From CAYRFQ01 sp964423615 (GTDB lineage Bacteria > Planctomycetota > Planctomycetia > Gemmatales > Gemmataceae), in the NCBI GenBank assembly GCA_964423615.1, contig CAYRFQ010000023.1, positions 37,755-101,754 on the forward strand: 64,000 nt of DNA. The letters run 5' to 3'. The translations under genes and the position numbers were made by a program. Below are positions 1-7,285 of this stretch, one piece after another. The number at the start of each line of letters is the position of its first letter. The first letter of the stretch is position 1. The notes beneath the pieces are model-generated. The model was not told where the DNA came from. It did no database searches and saw only the letters and a program-made list of their open reading frames with translations.

Positions 1-419
1 TGTTCAGTCGCCTGCTTCCCGGTTGGACAACACAGAGCACCGTTTGGGTCATTCATCCAACAGTTGTCGCCAAGCTACTAACCATGGTCGGTAGCTCACT
101 CGGTGGAGACCTCATCTTCATCGAACGCGTCCAGGATAAACCCCGAATGGTCATCTTTGGGATACCCGTTGAAATATCGGAAAAAGTTCCGGGCCTCAAC
201 AATCTCGGTGACGTGATGCTGCTCGATTGTCAGCATTACCTTGTCGGATCGACCCAAAAAATCGAAATCGCCTTCAGTGAACACGTTGCCTTTCTCACGA
301 ACGAAGGCACCTGGCGTTTCGTTGAACGATGCGATGGCCAACCTTGGGTCTCCAGCGAGATCACACTCGCAGATACCAGTTCGACACTCAGTCCGTTCAT
401 CACACTGGATGCCGGTTAA
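1..419 (+). CDS. HK97-fold phage major capsid protein, C-terminal part (5' truncated by window edge)
   Basis: The open frame enters from the left edge (first whole codon at base 3) and stops at TAA 417-419, so about 138 residues are visible. These read like the C-terminal half of HK97-type capsid proteins: a segment around 'VWVIHPTVVAKL', the core motif 'GIPVEISEKVPG' followed by 'LGDVMLLDC', an 'FSEHVAFLTNEG' strand, and a final 'PFITLDAG', which is a very typical capsid ending. Family knowledge: this protein forms the icosahedral shell of tailed phages. The following plus-strand genes include a gp6-like connector, which supports a virion gene cluster. The internal ATG at 84 is inside the conserved domain and is not the start. 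Confidence in the fold is high; how much is missing upstream cannot be told. Confidence 0.85.
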   Translation, partial: FSRLLPGWTTQSTVWVIHPTVVAKLLTMVGSSLGGDLIFIERVQDKPRMVIFGIPVEISEKVPGLNNLGDVMLLDCQHYLVGSTQKIEIAFSEHVAFLTNEGTWRFVERCDGQPWVSSEITLADTSSTLSPFITLDAG

Positions 420-494
420 CGTATTTCAGCCCCGAGGGGGTGGCAGATCCTAACCGTGGGCTCAGGTCCACGGTTGGCAGACGACAACACGACT
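420..494 (-). repeat. REP-like palindromic element, copy A
   Basis: Read on the minus strand this stretch has a hairpin with ACCGTGG/CCACGGT arms, then TAGGATCT, then a second small hairpin CCCC..CGGGG and GGCTGAAA. The same order occurs at 39319-39455 and 47168-47249. It lies directly after the capsid stop codon. Copy A is more diverged than the other two. Confidence 0.7.
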
Positions 495-559
495 CCACAG
501 GTTTTTACATCTTCCGCTGCTCCGCGGCTTTCCAAACTACCTCGAACATCGAGAAACAC

Positions 560-1009
560 ATGCACGCACGACCGAGTGAACAAGTAGCCCTCATCGCCAA
601 CATAGAGCCGGACCAATACGGCGCATCGACGATCAATACAGCCGCCGACAAATTCCAAGTCATCGACATGAGCCAGTGGCACGAAGTCATGGTCGTGCTC
701 AACGTCGGCACGATGGAAAGCAACGCCACGGTGGACTTGAACGTGACCGCCGGAAGCACCTCAGTAGGAACCGGAACATCGGTGAAGTCGATCACACAGT
801 TAACAGAAGCGGACTCGGACGACGACAAGTCCGTCATCGTCAACGTCCGCAGCGACGAACTCGGAGACGACGCCAATCGTTATCTCAACGTTCAGGTGAT
901 CATTGGAACGGCCAGCGTGGACCTCGGCTGCAACGTGTTCGGGTTGGAACCGAGGTTTGCTCCGGCGAGTGATTTGGATCTGGAGAGTGTGGATCAAATT
1001 GTGGAATGA
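560..1009 (+). CDS. Hypothetical phage structural protein (149 aa)
   Basis: The start is placed at ATG 560; the longer frame from 329 would run antisense through the REP-like element and is not convincing. The protein is acidic and has alternating short hydrophobic strands ('WHEVMVVLNVGTM', 'RYLNVQVIIGTASV'), a pattern expected of an all-beta virion protein. It has no signal peptide or membrane segment. It follows the capsid gene by 140 bp on the same strand, the usual place for a decoration or head-completion protein. I do not recognise a family, so the structural role is inferred from position and composition only. Confidence 0.6.
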   Translation: MHARPSEQVALIANIEPDQYGASTINTAADKFQVIDMSQWHEVMVVLNVGTMESNATVDLNVTAGSTSVGTGTSVKSITQLTEADSDDDKSVIVNVRSDELGDDANRYLNVQVIIGTASVDLGCNVFGLEPRFAPASDLDLESVDQIVE

Positions 1010-1081
1010 CGAGGTAGCTCTAGAGCAAAGACCTCATACTTCCAGTAACCTTGATTTCCGCTTGTCCACTGCAATGTGAGG

Positions 1082-1282
1082 TTAAACGTTTCCAGCAAAT
1101 CGATGAATCAGGTTGGCAGCGAGTAAACCGCTACCCGATACCACAAGCAGCCAACCAATCATACGGTATCTACGGACGCTGGCCGCGTCGGTAACAGGGG
1201 ACCCGGATGTCGTAAAGAACAATTGGGGTTTGATAACCATCACAAGGCCACAGGTGATGATGGCTAGGTTGATGAGTTCCAT
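1082..1282 (-). CDS. Small two-segment membrane protein of unknown function (66 aa)
   Basis: This is a short minus-strand frame inside the otherwise plus-strand phage cluster. From the ATG at 1282 ('MELINLAIITCG') it shows two hydrophobic helices, residues about 3-18 and 42-57, separated by a polar loop with 'VRRYRMIGW'. AGGAC lies about 10 bp upstream of this ATG, which is why it is preferred to the start at 1306. The shape resembles DUF6199-like small membrane proteins, but this is a weak resemblance. Its opposite orientation suggests a moron-type gene or a small independent unit. It may also be spurious, since only the hydrophobic pattern and the ribosome-binding site support it. Confidence 0.4.
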   Translation of the reverse strand: MELINLAIITCGLVMVIKPQLFFTTSGSPVTDAASVRRYRMIGWLLVVSGSGLLAANLIHRFAGNV

Positions 1283-1528
1283 TGATTCTCGCGTCCTTCG
1301 CCTCATTTGATGGAGACAACTGAATGGCGCAAACGAATACGCCGGTTCCGAAAGGCAATTGTGCCTTACGCGTCAATGTAGATTTCAATACGAGTATTGT
1401 ATGCAAGTGTCCAAACAAAACCTGTGTTTGCACAGATGTCCCCAGATTCCGGCCATGAAATCAATCGTCGAACGCTATTACCTTGATAGAAACCGACGCC
1501 CAACGACACTACCAACTAAAGGATCACA

Positions 1529-2437
1529 ATGCCAAATAACAGAACACCCTTCTACCTCGGCCGTGGTGACGGCGGCGGGCTTTTCATAGCAGACCATCGT
1601 TACATTTCTGGAAACGTATGGTTCGTCGATTCCGAGCACGCCAACGCCGGTGACACTGTTGGCAAGGGCCAATCGCCAGATGCCCCATTTGCCACGCTCA
1701 ACTATGCCGCGTTGCAAGCACAAGCCGACAACGGTGACACAATCCTTTTGGCTCCGGGTCATGCGGAATCGATCTCGACAGCTGGAGCCACATCGATCAG
1801 TACAAACGGGCTCCACATTGTTGGTGGTGGCGTAGGCCGAGGGAGGCCGACGTTCACGATCACTGCAACTGCTGGATCGTTCGACATTGGGGCGGACAAC
1901 ACAATCATCGAAAACATCGTGTTCATGCCAGGAGTCGACGCGGTCGAAGAGATCATGAACATCAGTGGTTCCGACGTAACACTCAACAATTGCGAGTTCG
2001 AGCTGGCTCCGAGTTCGAGCCTACAAGCAACCATTGGAATTACGATGGCAGCTAATTCTGATAGGTGTATGTTGAAGAACCTTCACATGCACGGCGTGTC
2101 TAATGCCGGCGTTGACCATGCTGTGAGTTTCAACGCCTGCGACGACCTGTCAATAATTGGTTGTCGGATTGCCGGATCGTTCAGCACGAATGGTGTTATC
2201 GAAAATCTAGCATCTGCAATCAACTTCTATGCTGTGGATAATTTGATCATCAATTACACAGCAAACGCCAATAACTCAATAATCCGATTGAACAACTCAA
2301 CAAGCGGCATGATTGCCAACAACCGCGTTGGAATTCTCGATTCGACGGCTCCGGCTCCATTCACAGCAGCCAACGCCTTTGTTGGCGGCAATTACGGAGC
2401 TTCAACAATAGGGACAGCAGCAGCAACACTCATCTAA
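1529..2437 (+). CDS. Right-handed parallel beta-helix protein, phage-associated (302 aa)
   Basis: The gene starts at ATG 1529 with AAAGGA 6-11 bp upstream. After an N-terminal part with 'NVWFVDSEHANAGDTVGKG' and 'DAPFATLNYA', typical of the leading edge of pectate-lyase-like folds, there are repeated short turns: 'NTIIENIVFMPG', 'DVTLNNCEFEL', 'RCMLKNLHMHG', 'DLSIIGCRIAG', 'NLIINYT', 'SGMIANNRVG'. These are rungs of a right-handed beta-helix. No signal peptide is present. In phages such folds occur in receptor-binding or capsid-surface proteins. Position between the capsid and connector genes favours a virion surface protein. No catalytic residues can be assigned. Confidence 0.7.
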   Translation: MPNNRTPFYLGRGDGGGLFIADHRYISGNVWFVDSEHANAGDTVGKGQSPDAPFATLNYAALQAQADNGDTILLAPGHAESISTAGATSISTNGLHIVGGGVGRGRPTFTITATAGSFDIGADNTIIENIVFMPGVDAVEEIMNISGSDVTLNNCEFELAPSSSLQATIGITMAANSDRCMLKNLHMHGVSNAGVDHAVSFNACDDLSIIGCRIAGSFSTNGVIENLASAINFYAVDNLIINYTANANNSIIRLNNSTSGMIANNRVGILDSTAPAPFTAANAFVGGNYGASTIGTAAATLI

Positions 2438-2495
2438 TTCACCTCCACCGTGACGTCAGACTTCAGCCCTGCAAGGCCCTTATTCAGTCCGTAGT

Positions 2496-2520
2496 GACAC
2501 GCGGCTAGCGTGTCCTTTTT
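2496..2520 (+). terminator. Rho-independent terminator-like hairpin after the beta-helix gene
   Basis: Perfect 7-bp stem GACACGC/GCGTGTC (2496-2502 / 2508-2514) with a 5-nt loop, followed by CTTTTT. It sits 60 bp after the beta-helix stop and before the repeat at 2521, so it probably separates two transcription units of the phage cluster. Confidence 0.6.
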
Positions 2521-2549
2521 CATTGCCGTAGGTCCACGTGGCTCGCGTA
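2521..2549 (+). repeat. Intergenic repeat, copy 1 (candidate phage promoter or control element)
   Basis: A 29-bp stretch beginning CATTGCCGTAGGTCC and ending GGCTCGCGTA. It is repeated at 4963-4990 with few differences. A shorter related run, GTCCACG..CGCGTAC, occurs again at about 2572-2592. Both main copies lie about 60-70 bp upstream of a structural gene start (2618 and 5051), and this one immediately follows a terminator-like hairpin. Confidence 0.5.
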
Positions 2550-2617
2550 CACTGTTGGTCCCTTCAACACAGTCCACGCGGGCCGCGCGTACCTACGAAC
2601 CAATCCAGGAGACACCC

Positions 2618-3013
2618 ATGGGCATCTTCGACGCCGGTTCCCCATTCCACGGCGAGTTCTCTTCAACGGACGCTTCGTCCCTGAGTGAAGCCAACGCCCG
2701 CTTCACACTTTACAAAGCGGGCAAAGCAGGTAACGATTCCTTCACACTGTCGAGTGACCAACAGGTCGTCATCACTGATATTCAGATAATGGCCAGCGTT
2801 GCTCTGACACTGACGCTCTTCGACGGCGCCGACTCCGTCAGCACCTCCGGTGAGATCGTCGCCCAGGGTGACTTCGGTGCCGGTGGTGGCCTGACGATCA
2901 GCCTCCAAACGCCCCATTTCTGCCAAAAAGGGACATACCCCAAAGTAGCCACCGACGCAGCTGGACAAATCGACGCGTTCATCCACGGAGTAATTCTCAA
3001 TGATATCAACTAA
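2618..3013 (+). CDS. Hypothetical phage structural protein (131 aa)
   Basis: The start is ATG 2618, which has AGGAGA 6 bp upstream; the longer frame from 2510 would run through a hairpin and the intergenic repeat. The protein begins 'MGIFDAGSPFHGEF' and then has alternating beta-strand-like segments ('QQVVITDIQIMASVALTLTL', 'GGLTISLQTPHFC') without a signal peptide or membrane helix. It overlaps the next gene by 14 bp, showing tight coupling. A decoration or head-surface role is plausible from composition and position, but no family is recognised. Confidence 0.6.
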   Translation: MGIFDAGSPFHGEFSSTDASSLSEANARFTLYKAGKAGNDSFTLSSDQQVVITDIQIMASVALTLTLFDGADSVSTSGEIVAQGDFGAGGGLTISLQTPHFCQKGTYPKVATDAAGQIDAFIHGVILNDIN

Positions 3014-3485
3014 CCACAAAGAACAACTCAAAGACTTCGTCGTGAGCTTTGCCGAGGGATTCCCTCAGGATGTCCTCGACCAAACCGGACACCGACTCCC
3101 CTACAACATCGTCGGTGGGGTCTTCTATGGATCACTCGTCCAGGGGGAATTTCGAACTTACTCGGACATCGACCTGGGAATCATCATCGATTCCAATTTG
3201 GTCGATCGTGAAGAACCCACCGAAAACATCCGGAAGATTCAAAGAGACTGGCTACTCCGACGCATCTACCAAGATACTTCCATCGACCGCGTGGTCCAGA
3301 TAACTGTCGGTCCCGTTTCAATGCTCCGTCCGGGTGCGAACAAAGCCTGGTCCGAAGGACAACCGTGGGGCATAGGGTTTCTCGTAGCAGACCATGACAC
3401 CGAGTTCGTGATGCGGACACCAAAAGACATTCGAGACAGGTTCAAGAGTGTCATTCGCGATGGCGTTCCATGGGCGGAGGGCTAA
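3000..3485 (+). CDS. Nucleotidyltransferase-fold protein encoded in the head cluster (161 aa)
   Basis: The protein carries the signature of the DNA polymerase beta-like nucleotidyltransferase superfamily at residues about 42-59, 'YGSLVQGEFRTYSDIDLGI': a GS pair followed after a spacer by the metal-binding D-x-D. A further acidic residue in 'SIDRVVQITV' (about 97-106) is a candidate third carboxylate. Family knowledge: these domains transfer nucleotides to proteins, RNA or small molecules, and minimal versions act as antitoxins next to HEPN toxins. No HEPN partner is seen here. It overlaps the preceding gene by 14 bp and is followed 1 bp later by another structural gene, so it is cotranscribed with virion genes. 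The substrate cannot be told. Confidence 0.7.
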   Translation: MISTNHKEQLKDFVVSFAEGFPQDVLDQTGHRLPYNIVGGVFYGSLVQGEFRTYSDIDLGIIIDSNLVDREEPTENIRKIQRDWLLRRIYQDTSIDRVVQITVGPVSMLRPGANKAWSEGQPWGIGFLVADHDTEFVMRTPKDIRDRFKSVIRDGVPWAEG

Positions 3486-3486
3486 T

Positions 3487-4056
3487 ATGTCACACCTCAA
3501 GGGCGTCATAGTCGACGCCAACCCTAACCTGGTCACATACAACGCCGATGATTACGTGCTCATCGGCGGAGACGAAAATGGAGCACTTTACGACGGTCAG
3601 AGCTACATGACCTTCTTGTCCTCATCGTCGCAAGCTACCTTATCGGTCCGATTCCCTTTTGACCTCAAAGACATTCTCAATCCGAAAGGGACTGTGACCG
3701 GTCTCGACGTGCTCACGTTGATCTGGTCCGTCGATTCGGACACCCAGGCCAGTGTAGTTCTCGTACAAGGGGTCCAGTACGAGTCCAACGAGCCCGCCAT
3801 CTCGCTCGCGACGGTTGGTGACTTCACACGGGTGCTGACGACGGGACAAGCCGAACCCGAAGAGGATTTTGGGATCAACTCCGTACTCGGACTGGACGTC
3901 ATGGAATTTCTTCGGCACGAAGACTTCGAAGTTCGGGTCAACGTCTTGGGAACCGGAGCCGGTAATACCGCTGTCGTGGCAGGAGCGTCCCTCATCCTAT
4001 GGGGGACAGACCTCACAACGGGCCGAAGCTATCTCCCCCAACGAGGAGGCACTTAA
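3487..4056 (+). CDS. Hypothetical phage structural protein (189 aa)
   Basis: The start at ATG 3487 follows GCGGAGGG with good spacing and leaves a 1-bp gap to the nucleotidyltransferase gene. The protein is acidic and strand-rich with no membrane helix: 'QATLSVRFPFDLKDIL', 'DVLTLIWSVDSD', 'FEVRVNVLGTGAGNTAVVAG'. The stop codon directly abuts the ATG of the connector gene. It is therefore part of a tight four-gene run (2618-4938). A head or neck component is the likely role from context; no family is recognised. Confidence 0.6.
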   Translation: MSHLKGVIVDANPNLVTYNADDYVLIGGDENGALYDGQSYMTFLSSSSQATLSVRFPFDLKDILNPKGTVTGLDVLTLIWSVDSDTQASVVLVQGVQYESNEPAISLATVGDFTRVLTTGQAEPEEDFGINSVLGLDVMEFLRHEDFEVRVNVLGTGAGNTAVVAGASLILWGTDLTTGRSYLPQRGGT

Positions 4057-4938
4057 ATGGCAATCGGAGACCTCATCACCTCATCCAGGGCACTGTATAA
4101 CCTCAACAACTTGGACACTACAACTGGCGAGGACACTACCGTTGCTGCCCTTATCTCTGGCGTGTCCAATGCCATCAAAAACTATTGCCGACGCGACTTC
4201 ACCGAAACGACTTACGACCAGGTCTACGACGGAACCAACCGTGCCGAACTTATCCTGGACCAGTACCCCATCACCGAGATGATCCGCGTGGCCTATGCTC
4301 CGACACAAGTGCTGGAAATTCAGAACACCTCCAGTTCCGTCCAACGAGCCTATGTCAAGGTCCGCTCGACAGGGCTCAAGCTACTGCACTATGCCAGTGG
4401 AGTCGAAACCGAATCGAGCGAGATTCCATGGACCACCTATCCCACCATTGGCGACGTCGCCACCCAGATCACAGCCGAAGGCGCGGGATGGTCAGCGAGT
4501 GCTGTCCCCCAATTCCAGGATCATGGGAGCGATGGTCTTCAGTTCTTCCCCGGTTCGTATGCTGCCAAGACTGCCGTCGGTTTGAAGCTCCACACCGAAG
4601 ACCTCGACGACTATGAGGCGAGCTACTCCAAGGGTATCCTCACCCAAGCCCAAAGTTCTCGCTTCGACGAGTTGGACACAGGTGGTATCTGGGCCGCAGC
4701 CTCGCGGTATTGGCGGGTCACATATAAAGCTGGATACACCACTGTCCCCGAGGACCTCCAGGAAGCATGTGCCCAATGGGTTGCGTGGTTGTTTTGGCAA
4801 ACGAAGCGTGACCCAGGACTGACGCAAGAAAGCATTGTTGGAGTCGTTCAACGGACACCACATCAACGAATGCCAAAACGAATCAAGGAGATGCTTGACG
4901 AGTTCAAAGACACACGAATCGCGAGGACAGCAGTCTAG
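4057..4938 (+). CDS. gp6-like phage head-tail connector protein (293 aa)
   Basis: The N-terminal part matches the gp6/HK97 connector pattern: a helical start 'MAIGDLITSSRALYNLNN', then 'VAALISGVSNAIKNYCRRDF', then a 'YDGTNRAELILDQYPITEM' strand region. The C-terminus returns to helices ('VPEDLQEACAQWVAWLFWQT', 'KRIKEMLDEFKD'). Between them is an extra beta-rich region of roughly 120 residues, making the protein longer than the usual ~100-200 residues. Family knowledge: gp6 forms a ring between the portal and the tail. This is the best functional anchor, together with the capsid, for calling the region phage-derived. It directly abuts the gene upstream. Confidence 0.75.
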   Translation: MAIGDLITSSRALYNLNNLDTTTGEDTTVAALISGVSNAIKNYCRRDFTETTYDQVYDGTNRAELILDQYPITEMIRVAYAPTQVLEIQNTSSSVQRAYVKVRSTGLKLLHYASGVETESSEIPWTTYPTIGDVATQITAEGAGWSASAVPQFQDHGSDGLQFFPGSYAAKTAVGLKLHTEDLDDYEASYSKGILTQAQSSRFDELDTGGIWAAASRYWRVTYKAGYTTVPEDLQEACAQWVAWLFWQTKRDPGLTQESIVGVVQRTPHQRMPKRIKEMLDEFKDTRIARTAV

Positions 4939-4962
4939 AGCCGTTCACATTCGTGTTGGAGA

Positions 4963-4990
4963 CATGCCGTAGTTCCTTGCGGCTCGCGTA
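4963..4990 (+). repeat. Intergenic repeat, copy 2
   Basis: A 28-bp stretch beginning CATGCCGTAGTTCC and ending GGCTCGCGTA, the partner of 2521-2549. It lies 60 bp before ATG 5051. The shared position relative to gene starts suggests a promoter or regulatory site used twice within the cluster. Confidence 0.5.
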
Positions 4991-5050
4991 TCCTTATTCC
5001 ATTCCGTCAGGTGTAACCAAAGCAATCGGCAAAACTCCAAGGAAACCGTC

Positions 5051-5839
5051 ATGGCTCTTCCAATGCCAGGTAACACAACTGCCGTGGTGTATCGATCAGG
5101 AAATGCTCCGCCAAACGATCCCGACTCAGACCTTGGAAGGGTGTCGATCAGTGACAACTTCCAGAATCTCGAACGCGGTGAATCCATGAACATGAACGTG
5201 AGGTACACCCACGTCATGCACTGCGACCTATCTGTTGACGTGCGAGATGGACGAAGCGAAGACTACGATGCTCTTTCCGGAGCAGACACAGTGTATGTGC
5301 CTAACAAAAACGGACAATCCTTCCGAGTGACAATGGTCGTCAAAAACGGATACCTGAATTTCCGAACGGTGTATCTTCTCAGGGAAGGATGGAACAACGA
5401 GACCAAAGGAGGGTCTTTGTCTGTCCAGGGAGAAGCGGGAGGAGTCTTAACCGAATGTTACCCGATTTATCGAATCCCAAAAACACTCAATGTCGATTTG
5501 GTCCTGGTAGACGACCTGGGAAACCCACCAGGATTAGGAAACTGTGAAGCCTCCTGGAGCATCACATTCCTAGAAGACAGTGACCCAGAAATTGGCCTGA
5601 TCTGGTTAGGAAGCTCGGGCGGTCTCCAAAAAACAGCAACGTTCGGTTGCACAAACGGGGAATGGGGAGTCTCACTGAAAACTACACTGGGCCAAACAGA
5701 CAAACTCTTCACACCAACAATCGTCAACGTCAACTTCAATCCATTGTTGCTAATAGCCGAAGTCATGATACCCGTCGGGTGTGGATTTGGAGTCGATGAC
5801 TCGCTAATCAATTTATACCAAATACGAGTATCGGAATAA
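5051..5839 (+). CDS. Hypothetical phage-cluster protein (262 aa)
   Basis: The start at ATG 5051 is preceded by AAGGAAA. The protein has a Pro/Asp-rich N-terminus ('PGNTTAVVYRSGNAPPNDPD') followed by strand-rich segments, for example 'VRYTHVMHCDLSVDVRDGR', 'LNFRTVYLLREGW' and 'LNVDLVLVDDLGNP'. There is no signal peptide or membrane helix. It lies after the connector gene and 8 bp before the next frame, so a neck or tail-terminator-like role is possible, but I recognise no family. Repeat copy 2 upstream suggests a separate promoter. Confidence 0.55.
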   Translation: MALPMPGNTTAVVYRSGNAPPNDPDSDLGRVSISDNFQNLERGESMNMNVRYTHVMHCDLSVDVRDGRSEDYDALSGADTVYVPNKNGQSFRVTMVVKNGYLNFRTVYLLREGWNNETKGGSLSVQGEAGGVLTECYPIYRIPKTLNVDLVLVDDLGNPPGLGNCEASWSITFLEDSDPEIGLIWLGSSGGLQKTATFGCTNGEWGVSLKTTLGQTDKLFTPTIVNVNFNPLLLIAEVMIPVGCGFGVDDSLINLYQIRVSE

Positions 5840-5846
5840 CTCAAAC

Positions 5847-6182
5847 ATGGCACTGACGACTGCAGACATACTCAACGCCGGAGCCGTGGTCGAAGCTGGA
5901 ATCACAATCGACCTCTACGGTGCTTACGTCACAGGACTGGAATTCGCCGAATCCACAAGCGAAAAAAACATCAAGTCAACTCATCATGCCTATATCGATC
6001 CGTTGCTCGACATACGCGATGGTTTCGATAAAGGCACATTCACAGAAGAAGATTCCCTCGGAGTTCCCGACGCCGAAGGGACTATCTATCTGGTGGTCTA
6101 CCGACAAGTCAACTGGTTGCGAGAAAAACATAAACTGTACTTGCGGAGGGAAACTCCAACATGGCCGACCAACAATCTATAG
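5847..6182 (+). CDS. Hypothetical phage-cluster protein (111 aa)
   Basis: A short acidic protein, 'MALTTADILNAGAVVEAG' at the start and a basic end 'LREKHKLYLRRETPTW'. It follows the 262-residue gene by 7 bp and overlaps the next membrane-protein gene by 22 bp, which supports translation as part of one operon. No membrane helix, signal peptide or known motif is seen. Function is unknown. Confidence 0.5.
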   Translation: MALTTADILNAGAVVEAGITIDLYGAYVTGLEFAESTSEKNIKSTHHAYIDPLLDIRDGFDKGTFTEEDSLGVPDAEGTIYLVVYRQVNWLREKHKLYLRRETPTWPTNNL

Positions 6183-6418
6183 ACAATCCCAATGGAATTC
6201 ACATCAACGGCAAGCACGACAAGATCACCCATCGAATGGTCGTTGGTTGTGTTGGAGCTATAGCAATCATCTGCGCTCTGACTTACTTGATACTTCCGAT
6301 GTTCGACCTGCCCGTACCGGAAGGCACTACGGCGATCGGGGGAATGAGCCTTCTTGCACTCACTAACATGATGCGAGAGTTCATGGGAGCCAAAGACCAC
6401 GCCAAAGAAAGGAAATGA
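6161..6418 (+). CDS. Small membrane protein, possibly holin-like (85 aa)
   Basis: A polar N-terminus of about 25 residues is followed by a strong hydrophobic helix (about 27-47, 'VVGCVGAIAIICALTYLI') and a second weaker hydrophobic stretch (about 58-71), then a highly charged tail 'GAKDHAKERK'. One or two short helices with a charged C-terminus and a place inside a phage cluster fit a holin or small virion membrane protein. No endolysin is found next to it, so the holin idea rests on topology alone. It overlaps the upstream gene by 22 bp. Confidence 0.5.
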   Translation: MADQQSIDNPNGIHINGKHDKITHRMVVGCVGAIAIICALTYLILPMFDLPVPEGTTAIGGMSLLALTNMMREFMGAKDHAKERK

Positions 6419-6465
6419 CGCGAAGATCTATCTGTCTCTCCGCGACCGTTCGGGACATCCCAATC

Positions 6466-6515
6466 CTACTGGATCGCACGAGAATCGACCGAAAGATATC
6501 TGTGTGATCCAGTAG
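6466..6515. other. Stem-loop in the gap between the membrane protein and the small-terminase-like gene
   Basis: Arms CTACTGGATCGCAC (6466-6479) and GTGTGATCCAGTAG (6502-6515) pair over 14 bp with one mismatch around a 22-nt loop. The 294-bp gap 6419-6712 holds nothing else recognised. There is no U-run, so a regulatory RNA structure or protein-binding site is more likely than a terminator. Confidence 0.45.
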
Positions 6516-6712
6516 AGTTGGAAGATCACCTACGAAGTCGGCCGAGTTTCCGCCTCTTGGCATGAACAAACAACACCGAAGTGGCCGTATTCTTCCTGGC
6601 AGACGATCGGTGAAAACACAGCGAACTCTCATACTCCGAACTTCGGAACGTAACGAACCGTGAGCTCGAGTTCACTCGACGAGGAAGCGGAACAAAGGAG
6701 AAAGGACGAGGG

Positions 6713-7225
6713 ATGGCACAGCAGAAACTCAGCATCAATGAAGACCTCATTGACCAGATTTGTGCCGCCATCCACAAAGGGGCCTTCGAAGCCGACGCAG
6801 CTGCATTCGTCGGCATTCCAGCCGAGACCTACTCCATCTGGATCGCTCGTGGACTCAAGCCTCGACCCCCCGATCCACTCTACAAAGAACTGGTAGTTCG
6901 GATCGAACAAGCCAAAGCCCACGCTCGAGTCAAAGCCGCATGGAAAATGATGGACGATGATACAAAAGCTTGGTTGCTCCAGGGGCCTGGAAAGAACGAT
7001 GGCTCCGAACAATGGACCCAACCCCATAAAGCTCCACAAGTCACAAACAACCAACAAATCAACGTCACGAGTGATCCACAAGTCACTACGATGCTTCAAA
7101 CGATCCTGGCGGCTTTGGCCCAGTTTCCTGAGGCCAAAGCTTCTGTGGCGGCAGCTCTGTCGGGCGATGACCCAGAAGACATGGCTGGTTGCAGTGCATC
7201 GCTGTTTCCTCAACAAGAACAATGA
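6713..7225 (+). CDS. Phage small-terminase-like helix-turn-helix protein (170 aa)
   Basis: An excellent ribosome-binding site (AAAGGAGAAAGGA) precedes ATG 6713. Residues about 9-65 form a pattern well known in small terminase or packaging regulators: 'LIDQICAAIHKGAFEADAAA', then 'GIPAETYSIWIARG' as a recognition HTH, then 'YKELVVRIEQAKAHARVKA' and 'AWLLQGPGK'. The rest is polar with a 'QQINVTSDPQVTTML' helix. Family knowledge: such proteins recognise packaging sites or act as DNA-binding adaptors. The large terminase is not adjacent; the next gene is unrelated. The unusual placement downstream of the head genes leaves open that it is a regulator rather than part of a packaging motor. Confidence 0.65.
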   Translation: MAQQKLSINEDLIDQICAAIHKGAFEADAAAFVGIPAETYSIWIARGLKPRPPDPLYKELVVRIEQAKAHARVKAAWKMMDDDTKAWLLQGPGKNDGSEQWTQPHKAPQVTNNQQINVTSDPQVTTMLQTILAALAQFPEAKASVAAALSGDDPEDMAGCSASLFPQQEQ

Positions 7226-7285
7226 CCCGACCACTCTCACCAAGCACGATTTCCAATCAACTCCGTCCCTAAACTACGACACAAC

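Noticed and set aside
4936..4952. CTAGAGCCGTTCAC after the connector gene, similar to the end of the 27470 palindrome.
   Set aside because: Only one end matches and no inverted partner is found within 200 bp; probably chance.
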